NCBI RefSeq assembly: GCF_018449515.1
Contig: NZ_JAAVUQ010000008.1
Coordinates: 227,567-291,566 of the forward strand
DNA: 64,000 bases
DNA from: Caballeronia sp. dw_19
GTDB taxonomy: Bacteria > Pseudomonadota > Gammaproteobacteria > Burkholderiales > Burkholderiaceae
Direction of reading: 5' to 3'
Shown here: piece after piece, positions 52,618 through 62,646 of the stretch
Position numbering within the stretch: position 1 is the stretch's first letter
How the letters are laid out: every line of letters begins with the position of its first letter
The notes under the pieces: generated by a model
Database searches by the model: none
What the model saw: only the letters and a program-made list of their open reading frames with translations
What the model was told of the DNA's origin: nothing
Translations under genes and position numbers: made by a program

Positions 52618-53862
52618 ATGAGCCGCTATTCGATATTCAGCCTGTTGCGCAACGGCATGTCGTATCACGAGAACTGGGAACGCCAGTGGAAAAGCCCGGA
52701 GCCCAAGCAGGAATACGACGTGGTGATCGTCGGCGGCGGCGGGCATGGTCTCGCGACGGCCTACTATCTTGCCAAGGAACATGGCGTGCGCAACATCGCC
52801 GTGCTCGAGAAGGGCTGGATCGGCGGCGGTAATACGGCGCGCAACACAACCATCGTGCGTTCGAACTATCTGTGGGATGAATCGGCGGCGCTGTACGAAA
52901 AAGCGATGCAGTTGTGGGAAGGGCTTTCGCAAGACCTGAACTACAACGTGATGTTCAGCCAGCGCGGCGTGATGAACCTCGCGCATACGCTGCAAGACGT
53001 TCGGGATACTGAACGTCGCGTGAACGCGAACCGCTTGAATGGCGTTGATGCCGAATTCCTCACGCCTGAACAGATCAAGCAGATCGAGCCGACCATCAAC
53101 CTGAATAGCCGCTATCCGGTGCTCGGTGCGTCCATCCAGCGGCGCGGCGGCGTGGCTCGTCATGATGCGGTTGCATGGGGGTTTGCACGCGGCGCGGATC
53201 AGGCAGGCGTGGATATCGTGCAGAACTGCCAGGTCACGGGGATTCGCCGCAACGGCAGCCAGGTGATCGGCGTGGATACCACGAAGGGTTTTATCAAAGC
53301 CAAGAAGGTGGCGGTCGTCGCAGCAGGCAACACCTCCACACTCGCCGATATGGCCGGCATCCGCCTTCCCCTGGAAAGCCATCCGTTGCAAGCACTTGTG
53401 TCTGAACCCATTAAGCCCGTGGTCAACACGGTGGTGATGTCGAACGCGGTGCACGCGTATATCAGCCAGTCCGATAAGGGTGATCTGGTGATCGGGGCGG
53501 GTGTCGACCAGTACACGGGCTTTGGTCAGCGTGGCAGTTTTCACATTATCGAAGGGACGTTGGAGGCGATCGTCGAGATGTTCCCGGTGTTCTCGCGTGT
53601 ACGCATGAATCGGCAGTGGGGCGGGATTGTGGACGTGTCGCCGGATGCGTGCCCGATCATCAGCAAGACCGATGTGAAGGGGCTGTACTTCAACTGCGGC
53701 TGGGGTACGGGTGGCTTCAAGGCGACGCCGGGTTCGGGCTGGGCATACGCCCATACCATCGCGCACGACGAGCCTCACGCGTTGAACGCGCCGTTCTCCA
53801 TCGACCGTTTCTACACCGGTCATCTGATCGACGAACACGGCGCTGCAGCCGTCGCCCACTAA
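52618..53862 (+). CDS. soxB: Heterotetrameric sarcosine oxidase, beta subunit
   Basis: A 414-residue flavoprotein subunit that oxidises sarcosine to glycine with transfer of the methyl carbon to folate or release as formaldehyde. The FAD fold is [20 protein letters not shown] (residues 33-52), and the region [20 protein letters not shown] holds the histidine (near residue 182) that carries covalent FMN in known enzymes. The C-terminal [20 protein letters not shown] is diagnostic of SoxB. It has AAGGAA before the ATG and starts the soxBDAG block, 40 bases after sdaA. Confidence 0.95.
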   Translation: MSRYSIFSLLRNGMSYHENWERQWKSPEPKQEYDVVIVGGGGHGLATAYYLAKEHGVRNIAVLEKGWIGGGNTARNTTIVRSNYLWDESAALYEKAMQLWEGLSQDLNYNVMFSQRGVMNLAHTLQDVRDTERRVNANRLNGVDAEFLTPEQIKQIEPTINLNSRYPVLGASIQRRGGVARHDAVAWGFARGADQAGVDIVQNCQVTGIRRNGSQVIGVDTTKGFIKAKKVAVVAAGNTSTLADMAGIRLPLESHPLQALVSEPIKPVVNTVVMSNAVHAYISQSDKGDLVIGAGVDQYTGFGQRGSFHIIEGTLEAIVEMFPVFSRVRMNRQWGGIVDVSPDACPIISKTDVKGLYFNCGWGTGGFKATPGSGWAYAHTIAHDEPHALNAPFSIDRFYTGHLIDEHGAAAVAH

Positions 53863-53882
53863 CCCGCCCTTGGAGAAAAGAC

Positions 53883-54197
53883 ATGTTGCTGATTGAATGC
53901 CCCTGGTGCGGTCCACGAGCTGAAAGCGAATTCTCGTGCGGCGGCGAAGCCGATATCGCCCGCCCGCTCGATACCGAAAAACTCACCGACAAGGAATGGG
54001 GCGACTACCTGTTCATGCGCAAGAATCCGCGTGGCGTGCATCGTGAGCAATGGATGCACACGCAAGGTTGCCGGCGCTGGTTCATGGCGCAACGCGACAC
54101 CGTGAGCTACGCATTTCAGGGTTATGACACGTTCGCCCGGCCGCTCGCCGTGATGGACCAGAAAGTGGAACAGAAAGAAGAAGGACAACCGAAATGA
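53883..54197 (+). CDS. soxD: Sarcosine oxidase, delta subunit
   Basis: A 104-residue zinc-binding subunit. The family features are all present: LLIECPWCGPRAESEF at residues 2-17, WGDYLFMRKNPRGVHREQW in the middle and THTQGCRRWF-type sequence (MHTQGCRRWFMAQRDT) supplying further metal ligands. The ATG at 53883 follows TTGGAGAAA; longer upstream frames are out of the family pattern. The stop overlaps the ATG of soxA by four bases, so translation is coupled within the complex. Confidence 0.95.
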   Translation: MLLIECPWCGPRAESEFSCGGEADIARPLDTEKLTDKEWGDYLFMRKNPRGVHREQWMHTQGCRRWFMAQRDTVSYAFQGYDTFARPLAVMDQKVEQKEEGQPK

Positions 54198-57196
54198 GCC
54201 AGAAAGACCGACTCGCCACGGGCGGGCGCATCAACCGCGCGATCGCGCTCACGTTTACCTTCAACGGCAAGACATACCAGGGCCATCAGGGTGATACGCT
54301 CGCCTCCGCGCTGCTTGCGAACGGCGTGCATTTCGTTGCGCGCAGCTGGAAATATCACCGGCCGCGCGGCATTGTGACGGCCGACGTGGCAGAACCGAAT
54401 GCCGTGGTTCAGCTTGAAACCGGCGCTTATACGGTGCCCAATGCGCGTGCCACCGAGATCGAGTTGTATCAGGGGCTGGTCGCCACGAGCGTGAATGCCA
54501 AGCCGAGCATCGAGAACGATCGCATGGCGGTGAACCAGAAGATCGCCCGGTTTATTCCGGCTGGCTTCTACTACAAGACCTTCATGTGGCCGCGCAAGTT
54601 CTGGCCGAAATACGAAGAAGTGATCCGCGACGCAGCGGGTCTCGGCAAAGCGCCCGAACACGTGGACGCGGATCGCTACGACAAGTGTTTCGCGCATTGC
54701 GACGTGCTCGTGGTCGGCGCGGGGCCTTCAGGTCTTGCGGCGGCGCATGCGGCGGGTTTGTCGGGTGCACGCGTGATTCTCGTCGATGACCAACCGGAAC
54801 TCGGCGGTTCGTTGCTGTCGTATCGCACGGAAATCGATGGCGCGCCGGGCCTGAAGTGGGCGCAAAAAATAGAAGCCGAACTGCGCAAGATGCCGGACGT
54901 GAAGATCCTGTGCCGCAGCACGGCATTCGGTTATCAGGATCACAACCTCGTCACGATCACGCAGCGCTTGACCGAGCATTTGCCGGTATCGATGCGCAAA
55001 GGCACGCGGGAACTGCTGTGGAAAGTGCGCGCGAAGCGGGTCATTCTCGCCACGGGCGCGCAGGAACGGCCGATTGTATTTGGCAACAACGATCTTCCGG
55101 GCGTGATGCTGGCGTCGGCGGTGTCGTCGTACTTGCATCGCTATGCCGTGCTGCCGGGACGCAATGCGGTGGTCTTCACGAACAACGACAGCGGCTATCA
55201 ATGCGCGCTCGATCTGAAGGCGGCAGGCGCGCAGGTGACGGTAGTAGACCCGCGTCTCGCCGACGACAAGGGCGCGTTGCAAGGCCAGGCCAAACGCTAT
55301 GGCGTGAAGATACTGAATGGATCGGCCGTCACGGTGGCGCATGGCAAATTGCGCGTGGCGTCGGTCGAAGTCAACGCCTATTCGAACGGCACGGTCGGCG
55401 TGAAGCAAGCCGACTTGTCTTGCGACCTGCTCGCTGTGTCCGGCGGCTGGAGCCCGATCCTGCACTTGTTCGCGCAATCCGGCGGCAAGGCGCACTGGCA
55501 CGACGAAAAGACTTGCTTCGTACCCGGCAAAGCGATGCAGGCCGAGAGCAGCGTAGGCGCGTGCGCCGGCGAATTTACGCTCGCCCGTGCGATCCGTTTC
55601 GCGGTCGATGCTGGCGTGGACGCCGCGCGTGCCGCAGGTTTTATCGTTGCCCGCCCGACACCCGTGCAAGTGGCCGAGGTCAGCGAGGCGCCGCTCATGC
55701 CGTTGTGGCTGGTCGGTGGCCGTGAGCTGGCGACACGGGGTCCTAAGCAATTTATTGATTACCAAAACGACGTATCCGCCGCCGATATCTTCCTCGCCGC
55801 GCGAGAAGGGTTCGAGTCCGTTGAGCACGTGAAGCGTTACACGGCGATGGGCTTCGGCACGGATCAGGGCAAGCTCGGCAACATCAACGGCATGGCGATC
55901 CTGGCTCAGGCGCTGAACAAGACCATCCCCGAAACTGGCACCACGACCTTCCGTCCGAACTACACGCCGGTTACGTTCGGCACGTTCGCCGGCCGCGAGC
56001 TGGGCGAGTTCCTCGATCCCGTCCGCAAGACCGCCGTGCACGAATGGCACGTGGAAAATGGCGCGGCGTTCGAAGACGTTGGCAACTGGAAGCGGCCTTG
56101 GTACTACCCGAGGAACGGTGAAGACATGCATGCGGCGGTTGCGCGCGAGTCGCTGGCGACGCGCACCAGCGTTGGCATTCTGGATGCGTCGACGCTTGGC
56201 AAGATCGACATTCAAGGTCCCGATGCCGCGAAGCTGCTCAACTGGGTCTACACGAACCCGTGGAGCAAGCTGGAAGTGGGCAAGTGCCGATACGGCCTGA
56301 TGCTCGACGAAAACGGCATGATCTTTGACGACGGCGTGACCGTACGCCTCGCTGACCAGCACTACATGATGACGACCACGACCGGTGGCGCCGCACGCGT
56401 GCTGACGTGGCTCGAACGCTGGCTGCAAACCGAGTGGCCCGACATGCGGGTGCGCCTGGCGTCGGTGACGGATCACTGGGCGACGTTCGCTGTCGTCGGC
56501 CCGAACAGCCGGAAGGTGTTGCAGAAGGTCTGCCGCGATATCGACTTTGCGAACGCCGCGTTTCCGTTCATGAGCTATCGTGAAGGGACCGTGGCGGGCG
56601 CTGCGTCGCGCGTGATGCGAATCAGCTTCTCCGGCGAACTTGCTTACGAAGTCAACGTGCCGGCGAACGTCGGGCGCGCGGTGTGGGAAGCGCTCATGGC
56701 CGCCGGCGCCGAGTTCGACATCACGCCATATGGCACGGAAACCATGCATGTGTTGCGCGCCGAGAAGGGTTACATCATCGTCGGACAGGATACCGACGGC
56801 TCGATGACCCCGTACGACCTCGGCATGGGCGGACTGGTCGCGAAGTCGAAGGACTTCCTCGGCAAGCGTTCGCTGACGCGCTCGGATACGGCGAAGGCCG
56901 GGCGCAAGCAACTCGTCGGCTTGCTTGCTGAAGATGCGTCATTCGTGATTCCGGAAGGCTCGCAGATCGTGCCGGGTCCGTTCACCGGCGACACCGCACC
57001 CATGCTCGGTCACGTCACATCCAGCTATTTCAGCCCTATTTTAAAGCGCTCGATTGCGATGGCCGTCATCAAGGGCGGTCTCGACAAGATCGGCGAATCA
57101 GTAATGATCCCGCTCGCCAACGGTAAGCAGATGCCGGCAAAAATCACCAGCTCGGTGTTCTACGACAGCGAAGGAGCACGTCAACATGTGGAATGA
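54194..57196 (+). CDS. soxA: Sarcosine oxidase, alpha subunit
   Basis: A 1000-residue alpha chain, full length for the family. An N-terminal region with a ferredoxin-like fold (LTFTFNGKTYQGHQGDTLAS, residues about 17-36) is followed by an NAD-binding disulphide-oxidoreductase fold (CDVLVVGAGPSGLAAAHAAG near residue 172; ILATGAQERPIVF), then a C-terminal GcvT-like folate-binding domain from about residue 610 (GILDASTLGKIDIQGPDAA, RISFSGELAYEVNVPA, YIIVGQDTDGSMTPYDLGMG). It transfers the sarcosine methyl carbon to tetrahydrofolate. Its end overlaps soxG by eleven bases and its start overlaps soxD. Confidence 0.95.
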   Translation: MSQKDRLATGGRINRAIALTFTFNGKTYQGHQGDTLASALLANGVHFVARSWKYHRPRGIVTADVAEPNAVVQLETGAYTVPNARATEIELYQGLVATSVNAKPSIENDRMAVNQKIARFIPAGFYYKTFMWPRKFWPKYEEVIRDAAGLGKAPEHVDADRYDKCFAHCDVLVVGAGPSGLAAAHAAGLSGARVILVDDQPELGGSLLSYRTEIDGAPGLKWAQKIEAELRKMPDVKILCRSTAFGYQDHNLVTITQRLTEHLPVSMRKGTRELLWKVRAKRVILATGAQERPIVFGNNDLPGVMLASAVSSYLHRYAVLPGRNAVVFTNNDSGYQCALDLKAAGAQVTVVDPRLADDKGALQGQAKRYGVKILNGSAVTVAHGKLRVASVEVNAYSNGTVGVKQADLSCDLLAVSGGWSPILHLFAQSGGKAHWHDEKTCFVPGKAMQAESSVGACAGEFTLARAIRFAVDAGVDAARAAGFIVARPTPVQVAEVSEAPLMPLWLVGGRELATRGPKQFIDYQNDVSAADIFLAAREGFESVEHVKRYTAMGFGTDQGKLGNINGMAILAQALNKTIPETGTTTFRPNYTPVTFGTFAGRELGEFLDPVRKTAVHEWHVENGAAFEDVGNWKRPWYYPRNGEDMHAAVARESLATRTSVGILDASTLGKIDIQGPDAAKLLNWVYTNPWSKLEVGKCRYGLMLDENGMIFDDGVTVRLADQHYMMTTTTGGAARVLTWLERWLQTEWPDMRVRLASVTDHWATFAVVGPNSRKVLQKVCRDIDFANAAFPFMSYREGTVAGAASRVMRISFSGELAYEVNVPANVGRAVWEALMAAGAEFDITPYGTETMHVLRAEKGYIIVGQDTDGSMTPYDLGMGGLVAKSKDFLGKRSLTRSDTAKAGRKQLVGLLAEDASFVIPEGSQIVPGPFTGDTAPMLGHVTSSYFSPILKRSIAMAVIKGGLDKIGESVMIPLANGKQMPAKITSSVFYDSEGARQHVE

Positions 57197-57836
57197 AAAC
57201 AGAAGCAACCAGACGATCGTGGATCGTGCAATCGGGCAGGGCGTGTGGCAGGAATCGCCGCTGGTAGGCGTGGATGGCCTGCTGAAAAAACATCAGGCGA
57301 GTGCATCGAAGGCGTTTCGTCTGGTCGAGCGGCCGTTCCTGGAACTGGTCAATGTGCGGGGTGACCTGCGTGATGCCGCGTTTGTTGCGGCAGTTGAGAG
57401 CGTAATTGGTTGCAAGCCGCCCGAGAAGCCAAATACGACGGCGACGGGCAATGGCTACGACCTGATCTGGCTCGGTCCCGACGAGTGGCTCGTACGCTCG
57501 GCCGCCGCGCATTCCGCGACGCAGGCTGCGCCGATGGAAGCCAGATTGCGCGAGGCGTTCAAGGGCTTGTTCGCAGCCGCCGTTGATATCGGCAGCGGTT
57601 ATACCGTGCTCGACATCAGCGGCACGCGTACGCGTGATGTACTCGCACGCGGTTGTCCGCTCGATCTGCATCCGCGTTTGTTCGGTGTCGGCCAGTGTGC
57701 GCAGAGCCATTACTTCAAGGCCTCCGTGACGGTGCTGCCGACCGGTGACGACAGCTTTGACCTCGTGATCCGCCGCAGCTTTGCGGACTACTTCGTGAAG
57801 ATGATGCTCGATGCGGCCGAGCCGCTGATGTCGTGA
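57186..57836 (+). CDS. soxG: Sarcosine oxidase, gamma subunit
   Basis: A 216-residue subunit with the SoxG pattern: an N-terminal region (ESPLVGVDGLLKKHQ, RPFLELVNVRGD) and a C-terminal folate-type fold with LIWLGPDEWLVRSA, GSGYTVLDISGTRTRDVLARGCPLD-type sequence, HYFKASVTVLP and VIRRSFADYFVKMML. It completes the heterotetramer. It overlaps soxA upstream and the FolB-like gene downstream. Confidence 0.94.
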   Translation: MWNENRSNQTIVDRAIGQGVWQESPLVGVDGLLKKHQASASKAFRLVERPFLELVNVRGDLRDAAFVAAVESVIGCKPPEKPNTTATGNGYDLIWLGPDEWLVRSAAAHSATQAAPMEARLREAFKGLFAAAVDIGSGYTVLDISGTRTRDVLARGCPLDLHPRLFGVGQCAQSHYFKASVTVLPTGDDSFDLVIRRSFADYFVKMMLDAAEPLMS

Positions 57837-58300
57837 AACCGTACGAACCATTCGAAACATTAAGCGCGGGCGGACGGGGCTGGCGCATTGTTGTCGATGA
57901 GCTCGTGGTGCCCACGCGCATTGGTTTGCATGCTCAGGAGTATCTGGCGCCGCAACCCGTTGCTATCGACGCGAGCCTGCATTATCGAGGCGTACCGGCC
58001 GAGGAGAACGCGCACGAGCTGATCGATTACGAGGCATGGTGTGCGGATGTGTCGGGTTATCTGGAGAGCAAGCCGCATACGCGCTTGCTCGAAACCCTGG
58101 CGGTGGAGATCGCGGCGCTGTCGTTCACCCGGTGGCCCGCGCTCGATGCGCTGACGCTGCTGCTGTATAAGCCGAAGATTCGCGAAGGCACGCGACGCGT
58201 GGGCGTTGAGATCGACTGGCATCGTGCGGATTTCGACGCATGGCGTGCGTCGGTTGGGTTGCATACGGCGCAAACGGCGCATATGACGGTCACGCGCTGA
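57833..58300 (+). CDS. Dihydroneopterin aldolase-like (FolB family) protein
   Basis: A 155-residue FolB-family protein. Dihydroneopterin aldolase makes a pterin precursor of tetrahydrofolate. Typical segments are IVVDELVVPTRIGLHAQE, where the VPTRIGLHA block resembles the FolB active-site entry, LIDYEAWCADVSGYLES and TRLLETLAVEIAALSF. The start is a GTG overlapping the soxG stop by three bases. Its place in the sox operon suggests folate supply for sarcosine oxidase, which needs THF as the methylene acceptor. It could be an extra copy specialised for this pathway. Confidence 0.86.
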   Translation: MKPYEPFETLSAGGRGWRIVVDELVVPTRIGLHAQEYLAPQPVAIDASLHYRGVPAEENAHELIDYEAWCADVSGYLESKPHTRLLETLAVEIAALSFTRWPALDALTLLLYKPKIREGTRRVGVEIDWHRADFDAWRASVGLHTAQTAHMTVTR

Positions 58301-58307
58301 AACGGCC

Positions 58308-58571
58308 ATGACGTCGACGCGTGTTCAAACCGCCGGACTTTCGCAGCTTGCGTGCGAGCAGCATGATCCTGATGCGGCACTCGCGTTGCTCGATCGCAGC
58401 CTGGCGCTTGGGCATCGGCGAATTGCGTTGATCCGCTATCTGCACGCACAGTATCTTGGCGCGCCGCTCGAGCCGCGCCATCATGAGTATGTTCACAAGG
58501 TAGCGGAGCGCTTGAGCACCGAGACGATTGCGCGCATAGCGATGGCTGCGCGTGCGCGGCTTGAGATATGA
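58308..58571 (+). CDS. Hypothetical protein at the end of the sox operon, 87 residues
   Basis: A short helical protein (MTSTRVQTAGLSQLACEQHD, DRSLALGHRRIALIRYLHAQY, HHEYVHKVAERLSTETIARI). No signal peptide, membrane span or known domain is apparent to me. It starts seven bases after the FolB-like stop, so it is almost certainly the last gene of the sarcosine operon. It might be a small assembly or regulatory factor. Confidence 0.78.
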   Translation: MTSTRVQTAGLSQLACEQHDPDAALALLDRSLALGHRRIALIRYLHAQYLGAPLEPRHHEYVHKVAERLSTETIARIAMAARARLEI

Positions 58572-58603
58572 CCCGGTTTCCACTGCGGTAGTTGACTGGA
58601 GCT

Positions 58604-58637
58604 AAAAGGGCATCGCGGCTGCCAAGCCGAGATGCCC
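58604..58637 (-). terminator. Terminator after betA
   Basis: On the minus strand GGGCATC...GATGCCC forms the core of a 13-base imperfect stem (arms 58608-58620 and 58625-58637) followed by TTTT. It lies between the betIBA operon and the convergent sox operon. Confidence 0.8.
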
Positions 58638-58653
58638 AAAAAAACATAACGAT

Positions 58654-60342
58654 TTACACCGCCGCGACGGTCTTTCCCTTACGCGCCTTCGCACCATGCG
58701 CGACAAAATACGGCGTATCAACACGCTCTAGCGGCGCATGTCCCCGGATCTTGTCTGCGATCTTTTCGGCCAGCATGATTGTTGGCGCATTCAAGTTGCC
58801 GGTCACGATCAGCGGCATGATCGACGCATCGACCACGCGCAGCGATTCGAGCCCGTGTACGCGGCCTTCGTTATCGACAACAGCCAACTCGTCGTAACCC
58901 ATCTTGCACGAGCACGACGGATGGTAAGCCGTCTCCGCACGTTGCCTCACGAACGCGTCGAGTTGATCGTCCGTGGTGAGATCAGCGCCCGGATGCAACT
59001 CCCGTCCACGATATTTCGCGAGTGCCGGCTGATGCATGATCTCGCGCGTAATGCGGATCGCGTCGCGGAATTCACGCCAGTCAAGCGGGTCCGACATGTA
59101 GTTGAAAAGGATGCTCGGGTGCGCATTCGGATCGCGAGACTTCAGCTTGACGCGGCCGCGGCTGGGCGATCGCATGGAACCCACATGAGCCTGGAAGCCA
59201 TGCATCTTGATTGGGTTCGAGCCGTTGTAGTTGATTGCGACGGGCAGGAAGTGATATTGAATGTTGGGCCACAGGTCGTCGTCGCGCGTACGTATAAAGC
59301 CGCCCGCTTCGAACTGATTGCTCGCACCAATGCCCGTACCATTCAACATCCATTCAACCCCGATCTGCGGCTGGTTCCACCACTGAAGCGCAGGATAAAG
59401 CGACACGGGTTCAAGGCATTCGTACTGCATGTACATCTCCAGATGATCCTGGAGATTCTCACCGACGCCGGGCAGGTCATGCACTAAAGGCACGTCAAGT
59501 TCCCGCAGCCACGTCGATCGGCCGACACCCGAACGCTGCAATAATTGCGGCGATGCAATCGCGCCGCTGCACACCAGTACCTCGCGACGTACATGAGCGG
59601 TGACACGTTCGCCGCTATGTAAATACGCCACGCCAATCGCTTTTTTCCCGGCGAACAAGACGCGATCCGTGACGGCGTGCGTCGCGATCGTGAGATTCGG
59701 CCGGCCTTTCGCGCGGTCGAGATATCCGCGCGCGGTGCTTGAGCGGCGACCCTTAGGCGTCACGGTCCGGTCCATCGGGCCGAAACCTTCCTGGCTGTAT
59801 CCGTTGAGGTCATCGGTGCGGGGATAACCGGCCTGCACACCTGCTTCGACCATCGCGGCGAACAACGGATTGTTGCCGGGCTTCGAGGTCGTCACGTGCA
59901 CCGGGCCGTCACCGCCGTGATACGGGTTCGGTCCGGCATCGCGCGTTTCGGCCTTGCGAAAATACGGCAGGCAATCGGAATAGGTCCAGTTTTCAAGGCC
60001 TTTTCTCTCGGCCCAGCCGTCGTAGTCGAGCGCATTGCCGCGGATGTAGCACATGCCGTTGATCAGCGACGACCCGCCCAGTCCTTTACCGCGGCCGCAT
60101 TCCATACGCCGATTGTTCATGTACGGTTCGGGATCGGTTTCGTAGGCCCAGTTATAGCGCCTTCCTTGCAACGGAAACGCCAGCGCGGCCGGCATTTGCG
60201 TGCGGAAGTCGAAGCGGTAGTCCGGACCGCCTGCTTCAAGCAGCAGCACGGTCACGTCGGGGTCTTCGGTGAGACGCGAGGCGAGCACGTTGCCCGCCGA
60301 ACCCGCGCCCACGACGATGTAGTCGAACTCGTTCGCGCTCAT
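58654..60342 (-). CDS. betA: Choline dehydrogenase (GMC oxidoreductase)
   Basis: A 562-residue membrane-associated flavoprotein that oxidises choline to betaine aldehyde, and may carry on to glycine betaine. The N-terminal FAD fold is [20 protein letters not shown] (residues 7-26); the GMC signatures [13 protein letters not shown] and [16 protein letters not shown] follow. The active-site histidine is in [11 protein letters not shown] (near residue 474), with the asparagine of GNLNAPT near 516. It is the third gene of betIBA, 11 bases after betB. Confidence 0.95.
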   Translation of the reverse strand: MSANEFDYIVVGAGSAGNVLASRLTEDPDVTVLLLEAGGPDYRFDFRTQMPAALAFPLQGRRYNWAYETDPEPYMNNRRMECGRGKGLGGSSLINGMCYIRGNALDYDGWAERKGLENWTYSDCLPYFRKAETRDAGPNPYHGGDGPVHVTTSKPGNNPLFAAMVEAGVQAGYPRTDDLNGYSQEGFGPMDRTVTPKGRRSSTARGYLDRAKGRPNLTIATHAVTDRVLFAGKKAIGVAYLHSGERVTAHVRREVLVCSGAIASPQLLQRSGVGRSTWLRELDVPLVHDLPGVGENLQDHLEMYMQYECLEPVSLYPALQWWNQPQIGVEWMLNGTGIGASNQFEAGGFIRTRDDDLWPNIQYHFLPVAINYNGSNPIKMHGFQAHVGSMRSPSRGRVKLKSRDPNAHPSILFNYMSDPLDWREFRDAIRITREIMHQPALAKYRGRELHPGADLTTDDQLDAFVRQRAETAYHPSCSCKMGYDELAVVDNEGRVHGLESLRVVDASIMPLIVTGNLNAPTIMLAEKIADKIRGHAPLERVDTPYFVAHGAKARKGKTVAAV

Positions 60343-60353
60343 CGCGTCGCTCC

Positions 60354-61823
60354 TTAGAATACGGGTTGGTAGGGACCGAGTTCGACTTGCACGGACTTGA
60401 TGCTTGTGTACTGCTCGAGAGTGGTGATGCCGTTTTCGCGGCCTACGCCCGACTGCTTGTATCCACCCACGGGCATTTCAGCAGGCGATTCGCCCCACGT
60501 ATTGATCCAGCAGATGCCGGCTTGCAGCGCATGAATCACGCGATGCGCACGCGACAGATTCTCCGTGACCACGCCCGCGGCGAGGCCGTATTCGGTCGCG
60601 TTGGCACGTTCAATCACTTCGCTTTCCTCATCAAATGTGAGGATGCTCATGACCGGGCCAAAAATCTCTTCGCGCACAATGCGCATGTCGTCGCGGCAAT
60701 CGGTGAAGATGGTCGGCTCGACGTATTGCCCTTGAGCGAACGCGTCATGCACGATCCGCGATCCACCCGCGATTAATCGCGCACCCTCTTGCTTGCCGCT
60801 TTCGATGAACCCCAGGACTTTATGTAATTGCGCGGCGCTGACGAGCGGGCCGAAGTTGGTGTTGGCGTCCGTTGGTGAGCCTACTCGAATGCGCTTGACG
60901 CGCTCCAGTAGAAGCGCTTCGAAGCGTTCGTACACCGGTCGTTGCACGAATACGCGCGTGCCGTTCGTGCAGACCTGGCCGGAACTGAAGAAGTTGGCGC
61001 TCATCGCAATGTCGGCGGCGCGTTCGAGATTGGCGTCGTCGAAAATGACGAGCGGGGACTTGCCGCCCAGTTCCATCGTGACTTCTTTCAGCGATGAACC
61101 GCCGGCCATCGACATGACTTTCTTGCCCGTCTCCACACCACCCGTAAACGAGATCTTCGCGATGTCCGGATGCGCGGCAAGCAACGCGCCCACGCGGCCG
61201 TCGCCCTGCACGACGTTGAACACGCCTGCGGGAACGCCGGCTTCGGAATAGATTTCAGCGAGTTTCAACGTGCTGAGCGGCGTGATTTCGCTGGGCTTGA
61301 AGATCATCGCGTTGCCGGCGGCGAGCGCGGGGGCGGACTTCCAGCAGGCGATCTGGATCGGATAATTCCATGCGCCAATGCCCGCGCATACGCCGAGCGG
61401 TTCGCGTCGCGTATAGACGAACGAACTCGCGCGCAGCGGGATTTGCTGACCTTCTATGGCCGTTGCAAGCCCGGCGTAGTACTCGATTACATCGGCGCCG
61501 GTGACAATGTCCACGGCGCGTGTTTCGGCAATCGGCTTGCCCGTATCGCGGGTTTCGAGCGCGGCGAGTTCGTCGTTGCGTTCACGCAGAATATCCACCG
61601 CGCGACGCAGGATGCGCGAGCGTTGCATTGCGGTCATGGCGGCCCATTCGCGCTGGCCTTCGCGCGCCGAGCGCACGGCGCGATCGATATCCGCTGCGCT
61701 TGCCTGTTGAACGCTCGCGAGCATTTCGCCCGTGGCGGGGTCGAGCGCGTCAAAGGTTTTGCCGCTGGTGGCATCGACGTAAACACCGCCGATGTACAGG
61801 CGCTGCAGTTCGAATACGGGCAT
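60354..61823 (-). CDS. betB: Betaine aldehyde dehydrogenase
   Basis: A complete 489-residue aldehyde dehydrogenase that turns betaine aldehyde into glycine betaine. The nucleophile C285 is in [15 protein letters not shown] and the general base E251 in [10 protein letters not shown], matching the positions known from betaine aldehyde dehydrogenases. Also present: [30 protein letters not shown] and [22 protein letters not shown] C-terminal blocks. It lies between betI and betA with 11-base gaps. Confidence 0.95.
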   Translation of the reverse strand: MPVFELQRLYIGGVYVDATSGKTFDALDPATGEMLASVQQASAADIDRAVRSAREGQREWAAMTAMQRSRILRRAVDILRERNDELAALETRDTGKPIAETRAVDIVTGADVIEYYAGLATAIEGQQIPLRASSFVYTRREPLGVCAGIGAWNYPIQIACWKSAPALAAGNAMIFKPSEITPLSTLKLAEIYSEAGVPAGVFNVVQGDGRVGALLAAHPDIAKISFTGGVETGKKVMSMAGGSSLKEVTMELGGKSPLVIFDDANLERAADIAMSANFFSSGQVCTNGTRVFVQRPVYERFEALLLERVKRIRVGSPTDANTNFGPLVSAAQLHKVLGFIESGKQEGARLIAGGSRIVHDAFAQGQYVEPTIFTDCRDDMRIVREEIFGPVMSILTFDEESEVIERANATEYGLAAGVVTENLSRAHRVIHALQAGICWINTWGESPAEMPVGGYKQSGVGRENGITTLEQYTSIKSVQVELGPYQPVF

Positions 61824-61834
61824 GGCGTAGTCCT

Positions 61835-62434
61835 TTAAGTGAGGGTCCGGCCGCGTGTGTCGAGCACGAGGTCGATGTAATCGTTGGCCAGGCGCATGGC
61901 CGCTTTCGTGTCGAACGGTTCACCTGAGAGTGCGCCGCGCAACCACAAGCCGTCGATCAATGCAGCCAGTCCACTTGCCGCGCGACGGGCGGCGGCGCGC
62001 GGCAGTGCCTTCGAAAAATCGGCGCACAAATTCGAATATAGACGACGGGTGTTGACGTTCTGCAGCCGCCGCAATTGCGGTTTGTGCATGCTTTCCGACC
62101 AGAACGCGAGCCACGTCTTCATCACCGGATTGCTGACTTGCGCGGCGTCGAAGTTCGCCGCCACCACCGCACGCAAGCGTGCTCGCGGTTCGTCTTTCGC
62201 GGCCCGGCGCCTGCGCGATGTCGCGTTCCACAAGTCGCGCAGCACATGGCGCATGGTGGCTTCGAGGAGGCTGTCCTTGTCGCCGAAATAATGACTGACG
62301 ATACCCGTGGAAATGCTTGCGCGCTGCGCGACCGACGCCAGCGTCGTGCCGGCGAGTCCAGCATGATCGATGGTCAGCAGCGTGGCGTCGATCAACTGCG
62401 CCCGGCGGATTTCGCGCATTCCTAGCTTGGGCAT
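61835..62434 (-). CDS. betI: Choline-responsive repressor BetI (TetR family)
   Basis: A 199-residue TetR-type repressor. The N-terminal DNA-binding domain is [43 protein letters not shown] with the helix-turn-helix at about residues 26-50, and [25 protein letters not shown] is characteristic of BetI. The ligand domain fills the rest. BetI represses bet genes and is released by choline. It is the first gene of betIBA; a large palindrome 50-79 bases upstream is the likely operator, shared with divergent fdhA. Confidence 0.94.
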   Translation of the reverse strand: MPKLGMREIRRAQLIDATLLTIDHAGLAGTTLASVAQRASISTGIVSHYFGDKDSLLEATMRHVLRDLWNATSRRRRAAKDEPRARLRAVVAANFDAAQVSNPVMKTWLAFWSESMHKPQLRRLQNVNTRRLYSNLCADFSKALPRAAARRAASGLAALIDGLWLRGALSGEPFDTKAAMRLANDYIDLVLDTRGRTLT

Positions 62435-62483
62435 GGGTTTTGTCTAAAGAAGCGTTAAGAAAACCAGGATTGAATCCTATGTA

Positions 62484-62513
62484 TTTTATATTGATTGGTC
62501 AATCAATATAAAA
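62484..62513. promoter_or_regulatory. Probable BetI operator in the betI-fdhA intergenic region
   Basis: TTTTATATTGATTG and CAATCAATATAAAA are exact inverted arms around a two-base centre, a 30-base palindrome. It begins 50 bases before the betI ATG and is the only strong palindrome in the 212-base gap. Its core TTGATTG/CAATCAA resembles known BetI sites. Confidence 0.8.
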
Positions 62514-62646
62514 CCACCATGTCGGATTCTGTCAAACCCGTGTCGTGTTCGATGTGCGTCGGTGGTGCGGCACAGGACTACGCTCGTTAGGCGGTGCATG
62601 GCTGTGTTTTGCCGTGCAGATCGTCCACGAGACAAGGAGACAGGCA

